Below, in pieces: positions 50,043 to 61,245 of a stretch of 64,000 nucleotides of DNA; the first letter of the stretch is position 1, and each line of letters starts with the position of its first letter. A model generated the notes under the pieces. That model worked only from the letters and a program-made list of their open reading frames with translations, was not told where the DNA came from and ran no database searches. This DNA is from an uncultured Acidobacteriaceae bacterium (lineage in GTDB: Bacteria; Acidobacteriota; Terriglobia; Terriglobales; Acidobacteriaceae), in NCBI GenBank assembly GCA_903849645.1, contig CAINJJ010000030.1, forward strand, positions 180,751-244,750, read 5' to 3'. The translations under genes and the position numbers were made by a program.

Positions 50043-51020
50043 ATGCAAACCAGTCCGACGACGCAGGAAACGGCCGGCACCCAAGAAAAGAACTCCAAGA
50101 AAGACCAGGCCTCCCTGCTTCAGCAACTGACCACTGAGAGCCAGAACGAGGCATCTCAGGGTTTTGACACCAAATCAGCACTCGACATCGCACGCATCAT
50201 CAACCACGAAGATTCGAAGATTGCGGCGGCGGTAAAGAAGGCTCTCCCAGAGATTGCGCAAGTCATTGATCAGGTTGCCCGCAGCCTGCGCGATGGCGGA
50301 CGCCTCATCTATATTGGCGCCGGTTCCAGCGGCCGCATCGCGGCTCTGGACTCCTCCGAGTGTCCTCCCACCTATTCCACCGCCCCCGGACAGGTGCAGT
50401 ACATCATGGCCGGCGGCCCCAAGGCCCTTGCCTCCGCCGTTGAGGTGAATGAAGACTCGGAAGAGCTGGGCCAGCGCGACATCGCCCGCCGCCGCCCCAC
50501 CCGCAAGGACATTGTTGTCGGCCTCTCGGCCTCTGGCCGCACTCCCTATGTCGTCTCGGCCGTGGCCTACGCCCGCGCACGCGGCGCCAAAACTGCAGCC
50601 GTCACCTGCAATCACGACACGCCACTGGCCGCTGCCGCGGACATCGCCATCGTCGCCGACGTAGGCGCGGAGGTGGTCTCCGGTTCCACCCGCATGAAGG
50701 CCGGCACCGCTCAAAAGATGGTCCTGAACATGATCACCACCGGCGCCATGACCCGCCTGGGCTACGTGTACGAGAACCTCATGGTCAACGTGCACATGCA
50801 GAACTCCAAGCTCGTGGAGCGCGGCATCCGCATCCTCATGAGCGCCTGCAAAATTGACCGCCCCACCGCCGTCGAGACCATCAAGAGCGCCGGCCGCAGC
50901 GTCCCCGTAGCCCTCGTCATGCTCAAGGCCAGAGTCGACAAGCCGGAAGCCGTGCGCCGCCTGGCCAAGTCCGACGGCAATGTCCGCCTGGCCATCGAAG
51001 ATAACGTCCTCGAACTCTAG
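50043..51020 (+). CDS. murQ: N-acetylmuramic acid 6-phosphate etherase
   Basis: Splits MurNAc 6-phosphate into GlcNAc 6-phosphate and lactate during cell-wall recycling. 325 residues with a SIS fold. Characteristic segments are GGRLIYIGAGSSGRIAALDSSECPPTYS (about 96-123), GLSASGRTPYVVSAV and EVVSGSTRMKAGTAQKMVLNMITTGAM. Catalytic Glu positions are present in the SSECPPTY region. The start at 50043 follows GGGGAC; the N-terminal 30 residues are polar. A 12-base-stem hairpin follows at 51028. No transporter or regulator (murP/murR) is adjacent. Confidence 0.95.
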   Translation: MQTSPTTQETAGTQEKNSKKDQASLLQQLTTESQNEASQGFDTKSALDIARIINHEDSKIAAAVKKALPEIAQVIDQVARSLRDGGRLIYIGAGSSGRIAALDSSECPPTYSTAPGQVQYIMAGGPKALASAVEVNEDSEELGQRDIARRRPTRKDIVVGLSASGRTPYVVSAVAYARARGAKTAAVTCNHDTPLAAAADIAIVADVGAEVVSGSTRMKAGTAQKMVLNMITTGAMTRLGYVYENLMVNVHMQNSKLVERGIRILMSACKIDRPTAVETIKSAGRSVPVALVMLKARVDKPEAVRRLAKSDGNVRLAIEDNVLEL

Positions 51021-51027
51021 AGCCTTT

Positions 51028-51060
51028 TCTTCACTTTCCCGCAGATCTGGAAAGTGAAGA
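51028..51060. terminator. Perfect 12-bp hairpin after murQ
   Basis: Arms TCTTCACTTTCC (51028-51039) and GGAAAGTGAAGA (51049-51060) with a nine-base loop, eight bases after the murQ stop. There is no T-tract on the plus side, so it may act as an RNA-stabilising or processing hairpin rather than a simple terminator. Its presence also argues that the next gene does not start at 51054. Confidence 0.5.
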
Positions 51061-51170
51061 ACAGGTTCCAGCGGCCCCGCTGCAAACTGCCATCCTCTGA
51101 AGTCACGCTCCCTGCCCGGCGCGAAGTATTCGTGTACCCAATCACTCCTTACTCGATTTCCGCGAAAGTC

Positions 51171-53453
51171 ATGACCGCTTACTTCAAATCTTCAGCCTGC
51201 TCCCTGTCTTCGCTGCGGCCGTTGCCGCGCACTTCCCTGCACCGCGTCATGGCGCCTTTTATCGCCTTGCTCTGCGCCGCACTGCCCCCGCTCACATGCG
51301 CGCAGCAAGCCAGCGCCCCCTCGGCCTCCCTGCCCGTCGCCATGGCCACCAGGGTCGAGCGCGCCCCCAAACTCGACGGCACGCTGAATGACCCCCTCTG
51401 GCTCCAGGCAAAGCCCATCAGCGAGTTTCTGCAGCGCGAGCCCTCCGAGGGCCAAACCCCCTCCGAGCACACCGAGGTCCGCATCCTCTTCACCCAGCGC
51501 GCGGTCTACTTCGGCGTCTCCTGCTTCGACTCCAATCGCGCAGGCATCGTCGCCTCCGAGCTCCGCCGCGACCTGACTCAGCAGCTCGACGACTCCTTCG
51601 AGATTCTCATTGACTCCGCCCACAACGGACGAAACGCCTACGTCTTCCAGTTCAATCCCCTCGGCACGCAGCGCGACGCCCTCATCGCCGATGAATCCGT
51701 CACCATCGACGGCATCGACGACGGCGACCCCGGCTGGGATGGCGTCTGGACCTCCGAAGCCCGCGTCACCGACAAAGGCTGGACCGCGACCGTCGCCATA
51801 CCCTTCGCCACGCTCAACTTCATGCAGTCCAGCGACATTGTCTGGGGCATCAACTTCAAGCGCTTCATCCGCCGCAAGAATGAGGAAGACCTGTGGTCCT
51901 CCTGGCGACGCGTCGATGGCGCGCACCGCATCAGCCAGGCAGGCGAACTGCACGGCATCGCCGGCATCGGCAGCGGTCGCCTCTTTGTGGTCAAGCCTTA
52001 CGGCCTCACCGGGTTCAACCACTACCCGGCAAGCGCCGCCGGCACGGACCTGACGCCCGGCGCAAGCGCCCTCTACACGGGCGGCGTGGACGTCAAGCTC
52101 GGGCTGCGCTCCAACCTCGTGGCCAACCTCACCGCCAACACCGACTTTGCCGACGCGGATGTGGATGCGCAGCAGTTCAACCTCACGCCCTACAAGCTCT
52201 ACTTCCCCGAGAAGCGCCAGTTCTTCCTGGAGAACGCCGGCGTCTTCAGCTTCTCCCTCGGCGACGACTCCCCTGACCTGCTCTTCTTCAGCCGCCAGAT
52301 AGGCGTCGACCCCAATACCGCCGAACAGGTGCCCGTCAACGGCGGCGCCAAGGTCACCGGCACGATTGGCCGCTTTGAGCTGGGCGCGATGGACGTGAAC
52401 ACCCGCAGCTCCGGCCCCAACCCTTCGGCCAACTTCGCCGTCACCAGGGTCAAGCGCTCCCTCTGGAGCGGCTCTTATCTCGGCATAATGGGCATTGACA
52501 AGCGCTCCGGCAACTCCCATGACAGCTACAACCAGGCCGCCGGCGCAGATGCCCGCCTCGTCTTTTTCAAGCACCTCATCCTCGATGGCTTCGCCTCCCA
52601 GACCCGCACGCCGGGGGTCGCTCGCGGCCAGTCCAGCGAAGGCGCCGGCATCCAGTACAAATCCAACTGGATCGACGTACGCGGCCATGAGCGCAAGGTC
52701 GGCCCCAACTTCAACCCCGAGACCGGCTTTCTCTCCCGCACAGACTGCATCTGCCAGTTTGTCGATCTCACCCTCAAGGCGCGCCCCAAGCGCTACGGCC
52801 TGCGCGAACTCGACCTCGACACCTGGGTCTTCGAGGCCCCCAACACCCACCATGTCCTTGAAACCTATGAGTTGCAAAGCGAGTTCAAGGTCCTTTTTGA
52901 CAACGGCGCCTTGAGTGACAACTTCTTCTACGATGTGAACGCCCAGCGCCTGCGCTCGCCCTTCAACGTCTACAAGCGCGTCCACATTCCGGCCGGCGAA
53001 TACCGCTGGGATCGCCACCAGGTCAGCTACAGCTCGCCGCAGGACCGCCGCCTGACCGTGGGCGTGGCCGACAACTTCGGCGGCTACTACAACGGCAAGC
53101 TCAACCAGGCCAAGGTCACCGCCGCCCTGCGCGCCAGTCCGCAACTCTCCTTCAGTTTGATCGAGCAGTGGAACCGCTTCCAGCTTCCTGTGCCCGGCGG
53201 CGACTTCTCCGTGCTGCTCGGCAGCTTCCAGTCCAGCTACTCGTTCTCGCGCTTTCTCACCCTCTCCTCGCTGGTGCAGATGAACACGGCCAACACCCTG
53301 GCCGCCAGCAGCAACACCCGCCTCCGCTGGAACTACCGGCCCGACAGCGACCTCTATGTCATCTACACCACCGGCCAGCAGTTCGCCGCCTCCGGGACGC
53401 AGTTCGAGCAGAACCGCCTCGCCATCAAGCTCACCTACTCCTGGCGGCCGTGA
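51171..53453 (+). CDS. Outer-membrane protein with CBM9-like and DUF5916 domains
   Basis: About 760 residues. N-terminal signal (visible hydrophobic run MAPFIALLCAALPPLTCAQ; the ATG at 51171 gives a longer leader, another ATG at 51249 a shorter one). A carbohydrate-binding family-9-like domain covers about residues 55-230 (LDGTLNDPLWLQAKPISEFLQREPSEGQTPSEHTEVRILFTQRAVYFGV), then a DUF5916 beta-barrel region (FPEKRQFFLENAGVFSF, ELGAMDVNT) to the last strand NRLAIKLTYSW. Likely a surface receptor or porin. No enzyme motif is seen. It lies between murQ and murA. Confidence 0.82.
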   Translation: MTAYFKSSACSLSSLRPLPRTSLHRVMAPFIALLCAALPPLTCAQQASAPSASLPVAMATRVERAPKLDGTLNDPLWLQAKPISEFLQREPSEGQTPSEHTEVRILFTQRAVYFGVSCFDSNRAGIVASELRRDLTQQLDDSFEILIDSAHNGRNAYVFQFNPLGTQRDALIADESVTIDGIDDGDPGWDGVWTSEARVTDKGWTATVAIPFATLNFMQSSDIVWGINFKRFIRRKNEEDLWSSWRRVDGAHRISQAGELHGIAGIGSGRLFVVKPYGLTGFNHYPASAAGTDLTPGASALYTGGVDVKLGLRSNLVANLTANTDFADADVDAQQFNLTPYKLYFPEKRQFFLENAGVFSFSLGDDSPDLLFFSRQIGVDPNTAEQVPVNGGAKVTGTIGRFELGAMDVNTRSSGPNPSANFAVTRVKRSLWSGSYLGIMGIDKRSGNSHDSYNQAAGADARLVFFKHLILDGFASQTRTPGVARGQSSEGAGIQYKSNWIDVRGHERKVGPNFNPETGFLSRTDCICQFVDLTLKARPKRYGLRELDLDTWVFEAPNTHHVLETYELQSEFKVLFDNGALSDNFFYDVNAQRLRSPFNVYKRVHIPAGEYRWDRHQVSYSSPQDRRLTVGVADNFGGYYNGKLNQAKVTAALRASPQLSFSLIEQWNRFQLPVPGGDFSVLLGSFQSSYSFSRFLTLSSLVQMNTANTLAASSNTRLRWNYRPDSDLYVIYTTGQQFAASGTQFEQNRLAIKLTYSWRP

Positions 53454-53527
53454 GCGGGCCGCAGCCTCACAGGCACCCACCCAGCCGCCCCGATTTAGAC
53501 TGAAGCATCAGGAGTCCCTCATCTTTC

Positions 53528-54832
<1,305 letters not shown>

Positions 54833-54868
54833 CCTCCGCTGAAAACTCCAGTGCGTCAGGGAGCAGCT

Positions 54869-55279
54869 TCAGCGCCAGCTTACAGCCAGGTGCCAGACCA
54901 GCCCGCGCTCCGCCGTCTTCTGCAACACCCGCTCGTACTCGCGGAGTTCCATCATCACCGCTTCCGTCTCCGAGCCCAGGGCGGCCGGGGTGGCAAAAAG
55001 GAACTCAATCAGCGTACGCACGGTCCGCAGGCCGTTCGACGGGTCAAACCATTGCGGCTGTGGGAGATGGCTGGCCCAGGATGGATTGCCCGTCCCCTGC
55101 TCCAGCAGCAGCGCCATCGAATTCTCATCCGCGGAAAAAAACGAAAGCAGGGGCGCGGCGCCCAGCCGCCGCGCCATCAACTCCAGCGCATCTTCGTTCC
55201 GGGCCAGTGCATGACCGTTCACGAAGATGTCAAAGCCGGGATCTTCGCCCTCAACCACGATGTATAAACTTGCAGCCAT
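54869..55279 (-). CDS. Conserved hypothetical protein
   Basis: 136 residues, soluble, without signal or membrane segment. Begins MAASLYIVVEGEDPGFDIFVNGHALARNEDALELMARRLGAAPLLSFFSADENSMALLLEQ and ends ERGLVWHLAVSWR. The start at 55279 has a poor ribosome-binding site, but upstream codons of the frame have no better one. It converges with murA and is divergent from the diguanylate cyclase gene. I do not recognise a named family; the even, non-repetitive composition supports a real gene. Confidence 0.6.
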   Translation of the reverse strand: MAASLYIVVEGEDPGFDIFVNGHALARNEDALELMARRLGAAPLLSFFSADENSMALLLEQGTGNPSWASHLPQPQWFDPSNGLRTVRTLIEFLFATPAALGSETEAVMMELREYERVLQKTAERGLVWHLAVSWR

Positions 55280-55461
55280 CGCTCTTGAGTCTATTCGAGT
55301 TACAATCATTCCTGTCAACAAAACGAGCAACTGTTCTCCACTCAATCATCTGCAAGCGATTGACGCGCCGTGGGCATTTGTTGATACCGTTATCAAGCCA
55401 ATGAAATGCTGACCCCTCAGGCAATGGAATTGCCGACGGGCAAACCAGGTAAGGAGACAAC

Positions 55462-56754
55462 GTGGTGGACTGGAGCAAACTGCCGGACCTGGCCGCCGTG
55501 GCGGCCCTGACCTGCGCCTTTGCCTCTGTCGGTCGCAAGAACTACACCCATGTCTCCAGGCTCTGGCTGACCGCCTGGCTCATGATCGCCCTGCACTTTG
55601 CCGCGAGCATGTTGATGGGACTTCCAGGCATTTGGGGAATCATGGCCACGGTCGTTGTCCTGGCCTCCCTCACCTGGGCCGGTGTGCTCTTCATGTGGGC
55701 TTCCGTGCCCTATCGCAGCCGGAGATCCAGCCAGGTCATGCTTGCCGCCCTGCTGGGCGTGAACACGCTCTATATCGCTCTCAATGTGATCGGACCCGCA
55801 GCCTCATGGTCTCTGACTCCAGCCGCTTTACTGTTCGCGGTCTCGCCGGCCGCTGTCTATTTCGTCTCCATCCAGCGATTCCGCCATCCACTGCGCCTGG
55901 CGCTTGTTGCGCTCTATTGCTTGCTGGCGGCCTTTCTTCTCGCATTCCAGAATCGCCCCGGCTACGGCTCCGATCTGGCGCTGAATGCCGTCCTGTTTAC
56001 CGTCTTTTTCGGCTCCTGCATCTATTTCTGGTACACCTACAGGCGCGCGACCGCGGGCGCCATCATCACCATCGCCGGATTCTTTGCATGGGCACTGGTG
56101 TTTGTCGTCTCGCCTGCCATCTCGATGCTCCATCTGCAATTCAAGGTTGAGAGCGAGGTATGGAACCTGCCCAAATACGTGGTGGCGGTGGGCATGATCC
56201 TGGTCCTGCTCGAGGACCAGATCGAGCACAACCGCTTCCTCGCTTTGCACGATGAACTCACCGGGCTTCCCAATCGCAGACTCTTCCAGGACAGGCTAAC
56301 CAACACGCTGGAGCGGGCGCGCCGCACGAAGTCCCTGACCGGGCTGTTGCTGGTCGACCTCAACCAGTTCAAACAGGTCAATGACACCCTGGGCCACCAC
56401 ATCGGCGATCTGCTCCTTCAGCACGTTGCTTCAGTCTTCGAGGTTCGCGTGCGCCGCTCCGACACCATCGCACGCACGGGCGGTGACGAATTCTCCATCA
56501 TCCTGGAAGAGCCCGCCAGCCGCGCCGAGGCTGAGACCGTGAGCCTGTCGCTGCTTCAAATGCTGCGCGAGCCTGTCCAACTGGAAGGCCATTCCGTGCA
56601 AGTGGGCGCGAGCATCGGCGTGGCCGTCTTTCCTGACGATGCTCATGACATGGAGTCCTTGTGTATTGCCGCTGATCTGCGCATGTACGATGAAAAGTAC
56701 GGCAAGACCCGCATGAGCACCGACACGGTGTTTCTCGATGTGAAACCTCTTTGA
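55462..56754 (+). CDS. Membrane-anchored diguanylate cyclase (GGDEF)
   Basis: Makes cyclic di-GMP from GTP. 430 residues. About seven or eight membrane helices in residues 10-245 form an unnamed sensor, followed by a GGDEF domain (about 265-425) with LALHDELTGLPNRRLFQDRL at its start and GGDEF at 340-344. The RxxD inhibitory I-site (RRSD) lies five residues before, so product inhibition is likely. GTG start with AAGGAG just upstream. No EAL domain. The terminator at 56861 is downstream. The signal sensed is unknown. Confidence 0.93.
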   Translation: MVDWSKLPDLAAVAALTCAFASVGRKNYTHVSRLWLTAWLMIALHFAASMLMGLPGIWGIMATVVVLASLTWAGVLFMWASVPYRSRRSSQVMLAALLGVNTLYIALNVIGPAASWSLTPAALLFAVSPAAVYFVSIQRFRHPLRLALVALYCLLAAFLLAFQNRPGYGSDLALNAVLFTVFFGSCIYFWYTYRRATAGAIITIAGFFAWALVFVVSPAISMLHLQFKVESEVWNLPKYVVAVGMILVLLEDQIEHNRFLALHDELTGLPNRRLFQDRLTNTLERARRTKSLTGLLLVDLNQFKQVNDTLGHHIGDLLLQHVASVFEVRVRRSDTIARTGGDEFSIILEEPASRAEAETVSLSLLQMLREPVQLEGHSVQVGASIGVAVFPDDAHDMESLCIAADLRMYDEKYGKTRMSTDTVFLDVKPL

Positions 56755-56860
56755 GCTTCAAAGTTGGGCGCAGATTCGGATGCTCAGGGAATTTGACCAA
56801 AGCAGCAAGGAAGTTCTGCCAAAGCGGTCCCCACTCGTGGCTGGCTAGGTGTGAACGCAG

Positions 56861-56889
56861 AAAGGCCCGGACGCCATGTCCGGGCCTTT
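56861..56889. terminator. Bidirectional intrinsic terminator between GGDEF gene and pnp
   Basis: Perfect 12-bp stem AAAGGCCCGGAC (56861-56872) and GTCCGGGCCTTT (56878-56889) with loop GCCAT. It serves the GGDEF gene on the plus strand and pnp on the minus strand; both arms end in short T runs in the read direction. Confidence 0.88.
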
Positions 56890-56915
56890 CTGCTGCTTCG
56901 TGCAAATCCGCGTGA

Positions 56916-59372
56916 TTAACCCTGACCGCCACCGCTGCCAGGACCGCGGCCGGGACCACCAGGGCCACCGGGACGACGCCGGCGCCGGCGGCGATTGTTG
57001 TTGTTGGCCGGCGGACGGCCAGCCGCAGCCGGCTGCCCGGCAACGACTGGAGCGCCATCGACGCGGTTGAAGTTCGGCTCGTTCTCTTCGTCGAACTCCT
57101 CGCCGCCTTCTTCGTCAAAATCATCGCCACCCTCAATCAGAATCGTGCTCTGATTGGAGGTCGGCTGACGCTCGTCGAATTCGTGGCGCGGCTTTGGAGC
57201 GACGGGCGCCGCGGGCGCCTCATACGGAGCCTCTTCCGTCTCTGATGCTTCCACGGCAGGCGCCGCGGGAGCGAGTTTGGCGCGCTGTTCCTTGATGAGC
57301 GCCTTGCGGCTGAGCTTGATGCGGTTGCCTTCGATGGCCAGAACCTTGACCATCACCTGATCGCCCTCGCGCAGCTCGTCCTTCACTTCCTTGACGCGGT
57401 GTTCCGCGATCTCGGAGATGTGCAGCAGGCCGTCGGTGCCGGGGAAGAGCTCGACAAACGCGCCGAACTCCGCCAGGCGGACAACCTTGCCCAGGTAAAC
57501 CTTGCCGATCTCCGGCACGGCGGTGATGTTGCCTATCATCTCCAGCGCCTTCTTCAGGCCCTCGCTGTCGCAGGAGGCAACGTTCACACGGCCGGTGTCG
57601 TCCACATCGATCTTCGCGCCGGTCTGCTCGATGATGCCGCGAATGGTCGCACCACCCTTGCCGATCAGATCGCGAATCTTGTCGGTGGGAATCATGATGG
57701 TCTCGATGCGGGGCGCGTAGGCAGAGCGCTCCGAGCGAGGTCCGTCGAGAACCGCGTCCATCTTGTCGAGCAGGAAGAGACGGCCCCGACGAGCCTGCTC
57801 CATGGCCTGCTGCAGGATCTCGCGGGTCAGGCCGCCGATCTTGATGTCCATCTGCAGGGCGGTAATGCCCTTGCGGGTTCCGGCCACCTTGAAGTCCATG
57901 TCGCCGTAGTGATCTTCCGCGCCGGCGATGTCGGTCAGGATGGCGTAGTCGTCGCCTTCCTTGACCAGGCCCATGGCGACTCCAGCCACCGCTCCCTTGA
58001 GCGGAATGCCGGCGTCAAACAGCGCCAGGCTGGCGCCGCATACCGTGGCCATCGACGAGGAGCCGTTGGACTCCAGAATGTCGCTGACGATGCGGATGGT
58101 GTAAGGCGACTCTTCGGCGGTGGGCAGAACGGCGGTAATCGCGCGCTCAGCCAGGGCTCCGTGGCCGATTTCGCGGCGGCCCGTGCCGCCCATGCGGCCC
58201 GTCTCGCCTACGCAGAAGGGCGGGAAGTTGTAGTGAAGCATGAAGGGCTTCTTCTTTTCGCCCTCATAGCTCTCCAGCCGCTGGCCCTCGTCGGCGGTGC
58301 CGAGCGTGGCCGTCACCAGCGCCTGGGTCTCGCCGCGGGTAAAGAGCGCCGAACCGTGCACGCGGGGCAGAACGCTGTTCTCGATGGTGATCTCGCGAAT
58401 CTCGTCGAATGCGCGGCGATCGGGACGGATGCGGTCCTTGGTCACCTGCTCGCGGAAGATCCGCTCGCGCAGGTGCTCGTAGTAGGTTGCCAGCTTCTTC
58501 TTGGCATTTGGTTCATCGGCAGGCAGACCGGCAGCCAGCTCGTCCTTGATCTGCTTGACCAGCACCTGGCTGTCCAGCTTGGCGTGAGCCTTGGTGTCCA
58601 GGGCGTCCTTGAGACGGTCGCCAACCTGGGCGAACAAGCTGTCGTAGTAAGCCTGATCGAACTCCGGCGCGGTGAAGGCCCGCTTGGGCTTGCCGGCCAG
58701 GGCAACCAGCTCGTCGATGGCGATGACAATCTTCTTGATCTCGACGTGCGCAAACTCGATGGCCGCCAGGATGACCTCTTCAGTCTCCTCCTTGGCGCCC
58801 GACTCGATCATCACAATGCCGTCCTTGTGGCCGACAACCATGATGTTGACCGTGGTGGCGGCACGCTCGGTATAGGTGGGATTGATAACGAACTCGCCAT
58901 CGACCCGGCCCACGCGAACTGCGCCCACCGTGGCGCTGAAGGGGATGTCAGAAAGCGCCAGCGCGGCCGCGGCGGCGTTGATGCCCACCACATCGGGATC
59001 ATTTTCCTTGTCCGCGGAGAAGACCAGCGCAATGACCTGGGTCTCGTTGCGAAAACCATCGGGGAAAAGGGGACGGATGGGGCGGTCAATCTGGCGGCAG
59101 GTCAGAACTTCTTTTTCGCTGGGCCGGCCTTCGCGCTTGATAAAGCCGCCGGGAATGCGGCCGCCGGCGTAGGTGTACTCGCGGTAGTCCACCGTGAGGG
59201 GGAAAAAATCAATGCCTTCCCTGGGGTCGGGAGAGGCCACGGCCGTGGCCAGAACAACGGTTTCGCCCGTTGTCACCAATGCGGCGCCAGAGGCCTGCTT
59301 GGCCATGCGGCCGGTCTCAAATACCAGCCGCTTGCCACCGGCAAGCTCGACAGTTACTTCATGCTTAGACAT
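56916..59372 (-). CDS. pnp: Polyribonucleotide nucleotidyltransferase (PNPase)
   Basis: 3'-5' phosphorolytic exoribonuclease, part of the RNA degradosome. 818 residues. Two RNase PH domains (about 15-230 and 330-550, with [33 protein letters not shown] and [16 protein letters not shown]), a KH domain (about 555-620, [20 protein letters not shown]), an S1 domain (about 625-695), then an acidic and Arg/Gly-rich tail (residues about 700-818). The long tail is longer than in E. coli and may be a protein or RNA contact. It follows rpsO with a 334-base structured leader. GAGGAC before the ATG. Confidence 0.97.
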   Translation of the reverse strand: MSKHEVTVELAGGKRLVFETGRMAKQASGAALVTTGETVVLATAVASPDPREGIDFFPLTVDYREYTYAGGRIPGGFIKREGRPSEKEVLTCRQIDRPIRPLFPDGFRNETQVIALVFSADKENDPDVVGINAAAAALALSDIPFSATVGAVRVGRVDGEFVINPTYTERAATTVNIMVVGHKDGIVMIESGAKEETEEVILAAIEFAHVEIKKIVIAIDELVALAGKPKRAFTAPEFDQAYYDSLFAQVGDRLKDALDTKAHAKLDSQVLVKQIKDELAAGLPADEPNAKKKLATYYEHLRERIFREQVTKDRIRPDRRAFDEIREITIENSVLPRVHGSALFTRGETQALVTATLGTADEGQRLESYEGEKKKPFMLHYNFPPFCVGETGRMGGTGRREIGHGALAERAITAVLPTAEESPYTIRIVSDILESNGSSSMATVCGASLALFDAGIPLKGAVAGVAMGLVKEGDDYAILTDIAGAEDHYGDMDFKVAGTRKGITALQMDIKIGGLTREILQQAMEQARRGRLFLLDKMDAVLDGPRSERSAYAPRIETIMIPTDKIRDLIGKGGATIRGIIEQTGAKIDVDDTGRVNVASCDSEGLKKALEMIGNITAVPEIGKVYLGKVVRLAEFGAFVELFPGTDGLLHISEIAEHRVKEVKDELREGDQVMVKVLAIEGNRIKLSRKALIKEQRAKLAPAAPAVEASETEEAPYEAPAAPVAPKPRHEFDERQPTSNQSTILIEGGDDFDEEGGEEFDEENEPNFNRVDGAPVVAGQPAAAGRPPANNNNRRRRRRRPGGPGGPGRGPGSGGGQG

Positions 59373-59547
59373 AGAGTCCTCGTTTCATTTTGTTCGCTTG
59401 GGAATCTTGTAGGGAGGTCGCGCCGGAGGGTGTGGGGAAAGCTGGCGAAAGGCGGGGCGATGGGCAGGGCGCGCGCAAAAGAGTGGGATGTGCGCGGGGG
59501 AGCGGATTCTCCCGGCCTGCCGGCCAGGCACTTGACCAGTCGACGCA

Positions 59548-59648
59548 CAGGGACCGCGCGCAGCCGATAGCTGTGCGCGGTCCCTGGCATCGGGTACAGT
59601 TCGCCAGGTACACCACGGGCCCGAGTTCTGGGTAGAACCGGGGCCGTG
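59548..59648 (-). promoter_or_regulatory. Structured rpsO-pnp intergenic leader (two hairpins)
   Basis: The 334-base gap between rpsO and pnp holds hairpin A: arms from CAGGGACC (59548) and GGTCCCTG (59586) over 16 bases with one mismatch and a CCGATAG loop; and hairpin B: CACGG...CCGTG (59614-59648) with inner GTTCT/AGAAC and loop GGGT. Neither has a T-tract. In E. coli the same gap is an RNase III site and pnp autoregulation target, so a similar role is possible here. The rest of the gap shows no gene. Confidence 0.6.
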
Positions 59649-59706
59649 ACCGTATTCCGGTCTGGGCGCTTCCGGGGCAAGGTCGGTATCAAGGTTGGCT
59701 TTCTGA

Positions 59707-59973
59707 CTACTTGCGGATACCGAGTTTGCCGATGACATCGCGGTAGCGATCGGTATCATGCGTCTTCAAGTAATCCAGAAGGCGGCGGCGCTTGCTGACC
59801 AGTTGCAAGAGGCCACGCCGGGACGCGTGATCCTTCTTGTGGGTCTTGAAGTGTTCGGTCAGTTCTGCGATACGCGCACTCAGAATCGCGATCTGGACCT
59901 CCGGAGAACCGGTGTCCGTATCGTGGGTGCGGAAGCTTTCAATCAGCGTAGTTTTCTTTGCGGTCGCCAGCAC
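59707..59973 (-). CDS. rpsO: 30S ribosomal protein S15
   Basis: 88 residues, normal length. [48 protein letters not shown] (about 23-70) is diagnostic for S15, which binds 16S rRNA near the S6/S18 platform. The start is GTG with AGGAG eleven bases upstream, a codon some bacteria use for this gene. The arrangement rpsO-pnp is the classic one. Confidence 0.97.
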   Translation of the reverse strand: MLATAKKTTLIESFRTHDTDTGSPEVQIAILSARIAELTEHFKTHKKDHASRRGLLQLVSKRRRLLDYLKTHDTDRYRDVIGKLGIRK

Positions 59974-60094
59974 GGCGTGTGTTACTCCTCTTGCGTTCTC
60001 AGTCCACTCTTAAGTGTCTAGTGTGAGATTACCATGAACGCGCGGCCTGCGTCTTGCCTCTGATACTTGCGGACCGGACTCGCAGCTTACTCAA

Positions 60095-60556
60095 TCAACG
60101 GGCGCCAAATCGGAAGAGCCGGTTGTCAAATTGCTCCCGGATGACCTCTGCCACCTTGACCTGCTCTGCGTCTGGGTGCACAGGGTTCAGCAAGTAGTTC
60201 CACGTTTGGGGGGCAATCGCGGAGGGCACTTTTGCCAGTGCGGTTTCCAGGGAGGCCAACCATGCGTCTCCTATGCTCCGGCTGAGTTCCAGGTTCTGCC
60301 TCCATTCGGCCCCCGCCGGTGGAGCGAGCGGTTGAATGGCAAGCTCTTCGGGAACAGAAATCTTCAGGAGCGAGTAGAACTCTGGAGCGTCTTCGCCATC
60401 GACTTCAAGGTGCACAAGCGCTTCAACCAGGGCACTTGTGGGCGATTCCGCCAAATAGACGATGCGAGAGCCAGCCGTGTGCCATCGGGCGCTGCATTTG
60501 CGGCCGCCTTCGCCGTTCAGGTCCGCGTAGTTGCTGATGCGCCAAACCGTTGGCAT
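60095..60556 (-). CDS. RES-domain toxin (NAD+ phosphorylase family)
   Basis: 153 residues. The RES motif region RISNYADLNGEGGRKCSARWHTAGSRIVYLAESPTSALVEALVHLE (about 6-51) has the Arg, Glu and Ser that define the fold, and a second conserved segment NYLLNPVHPDAEQVKVAEV lies near 120. RES toxins deplete NAD+ and stop growth. The ATG has GGAGAG nearby. Its likely antitoxin is the DUF2384 (Xre) protein at 60829, on the same strand but 272 bases upstream, an unusual separation. The counted gap line is 38% G+C. Confidence 0.88.
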   Translation of the reverse strand: MPTVWRISNYADLNGEGGRKCSARWHTAGSRIVYLAESPTSALVEALVHLEVDGEDAPEFYSLLKISVPEELAIQPLAPPAGAEWRQNLELSRSIGDAWLASLETALAKVPSAIAPQTWNYLLNPVHPDAEQVKVAEVIREQFDNRLFRFGAR

Positions 60557-60828
60557 TCAGACTCTCCGATCACCGAATCACTCCGAACCCTGAAAGCCAA
60601 CTTAACCTTATCCATTTGATAATAATCAGCTTAGAATAGTCCTTAGCCGGCAGTGATCCCTTTGAGCCGGAGCGAACATCAGCCATTCTCATAGCGGTGG
60701 TCGATGGTGAGGACCCGCGGTTTCCTGTCAAGGAGAAAGAGATTGGAATCGAAACTGTCCTTCCCTTTGGCTCCAGGCAGGAACTGCACGAAAACTGAGC
60801 CGCGTGGGGAGCAATTTATTTCGGAGTT

Positions 60829-61236
60829 TCAGACGAACATTCCTTCGTCAATCTGAATCAGCATCTCTTCCACGCCCCGCCCGCCGAGTTCAGTGCGCAT
60901 CATAGACAAAGGGGTGTGCTCCTCAAACCTGGCCTTCGGCTTCGCCAGCCACCGGCGAGCCTTGTCTGGATCGCCAAAGACACGGACTCCAAGAGCATAA
61001 AGTCGCGCGACCCGCGCTAGACGGTCCGACTCATCCAGACTCAAAGGCTCCCGCCGCTGCCGGCGGTGCTTGAGTGTGCGAGCCGGAATCACAACCTCCA
61101 AAAGGTCTTTCAATGCAAAACCCGAGTAGGCAGCAAACTCCTCCAGCCGTGCGATCGGTACGCCTTGGTTCACCGCTGCCCAGTCCAGGTGAAAAGCAGT
61201 CGGCGCAACATTCGGGACAAGGGCACTGTGGCTCAT
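60829..61236 (-). CDS. Xre/MbcA/ParS-type antitoxin (DUF2384)
   Basis: 135 residues. N-terminal Xre-like helix region (LEEFAAYSGFALKDLLEVVIPARTLKHRRQRREPLSLDESDRLARVARLYALGVRVFGD), then the toxin-binding module (PDKARRWLAKPKARFEEHTPLSMMRTELGGRGVEEMLIQIDEGMF). This is the classic partner of RES toxins. The start at 61236 is placed by family length; an ATG at 61266 is possible. A palindrome at 61246-61266 lies directly upstream and could be the autoregulatory operator. Confidence 0.9.
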   Translation of the reverse strand: MSHSALVPNVAPTAFHLDWAAVNQGVPIARLEEFAAYSGFALKDLLEVVIPARTLKHRRQRREPLSLDESDRLARVARLYALGVRVFGDPDKARRWLAKPKARFEEHTPLSMMRTELGGRGVEEMLIQIDEGMFV

Positions 61237-61245
61237 GGGGACATT

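Noticed and set aside
51192..53480. 762-codon minus-strand frame under the DUF5916 gene
   Set aside because: Antisense shadow; the opposite frame has a signal peptide and family motifs.
57399..59570. 723-codon plus-strand frame under pnp
   Set aside because: Antisense shadow of a certain housekeeping gene.
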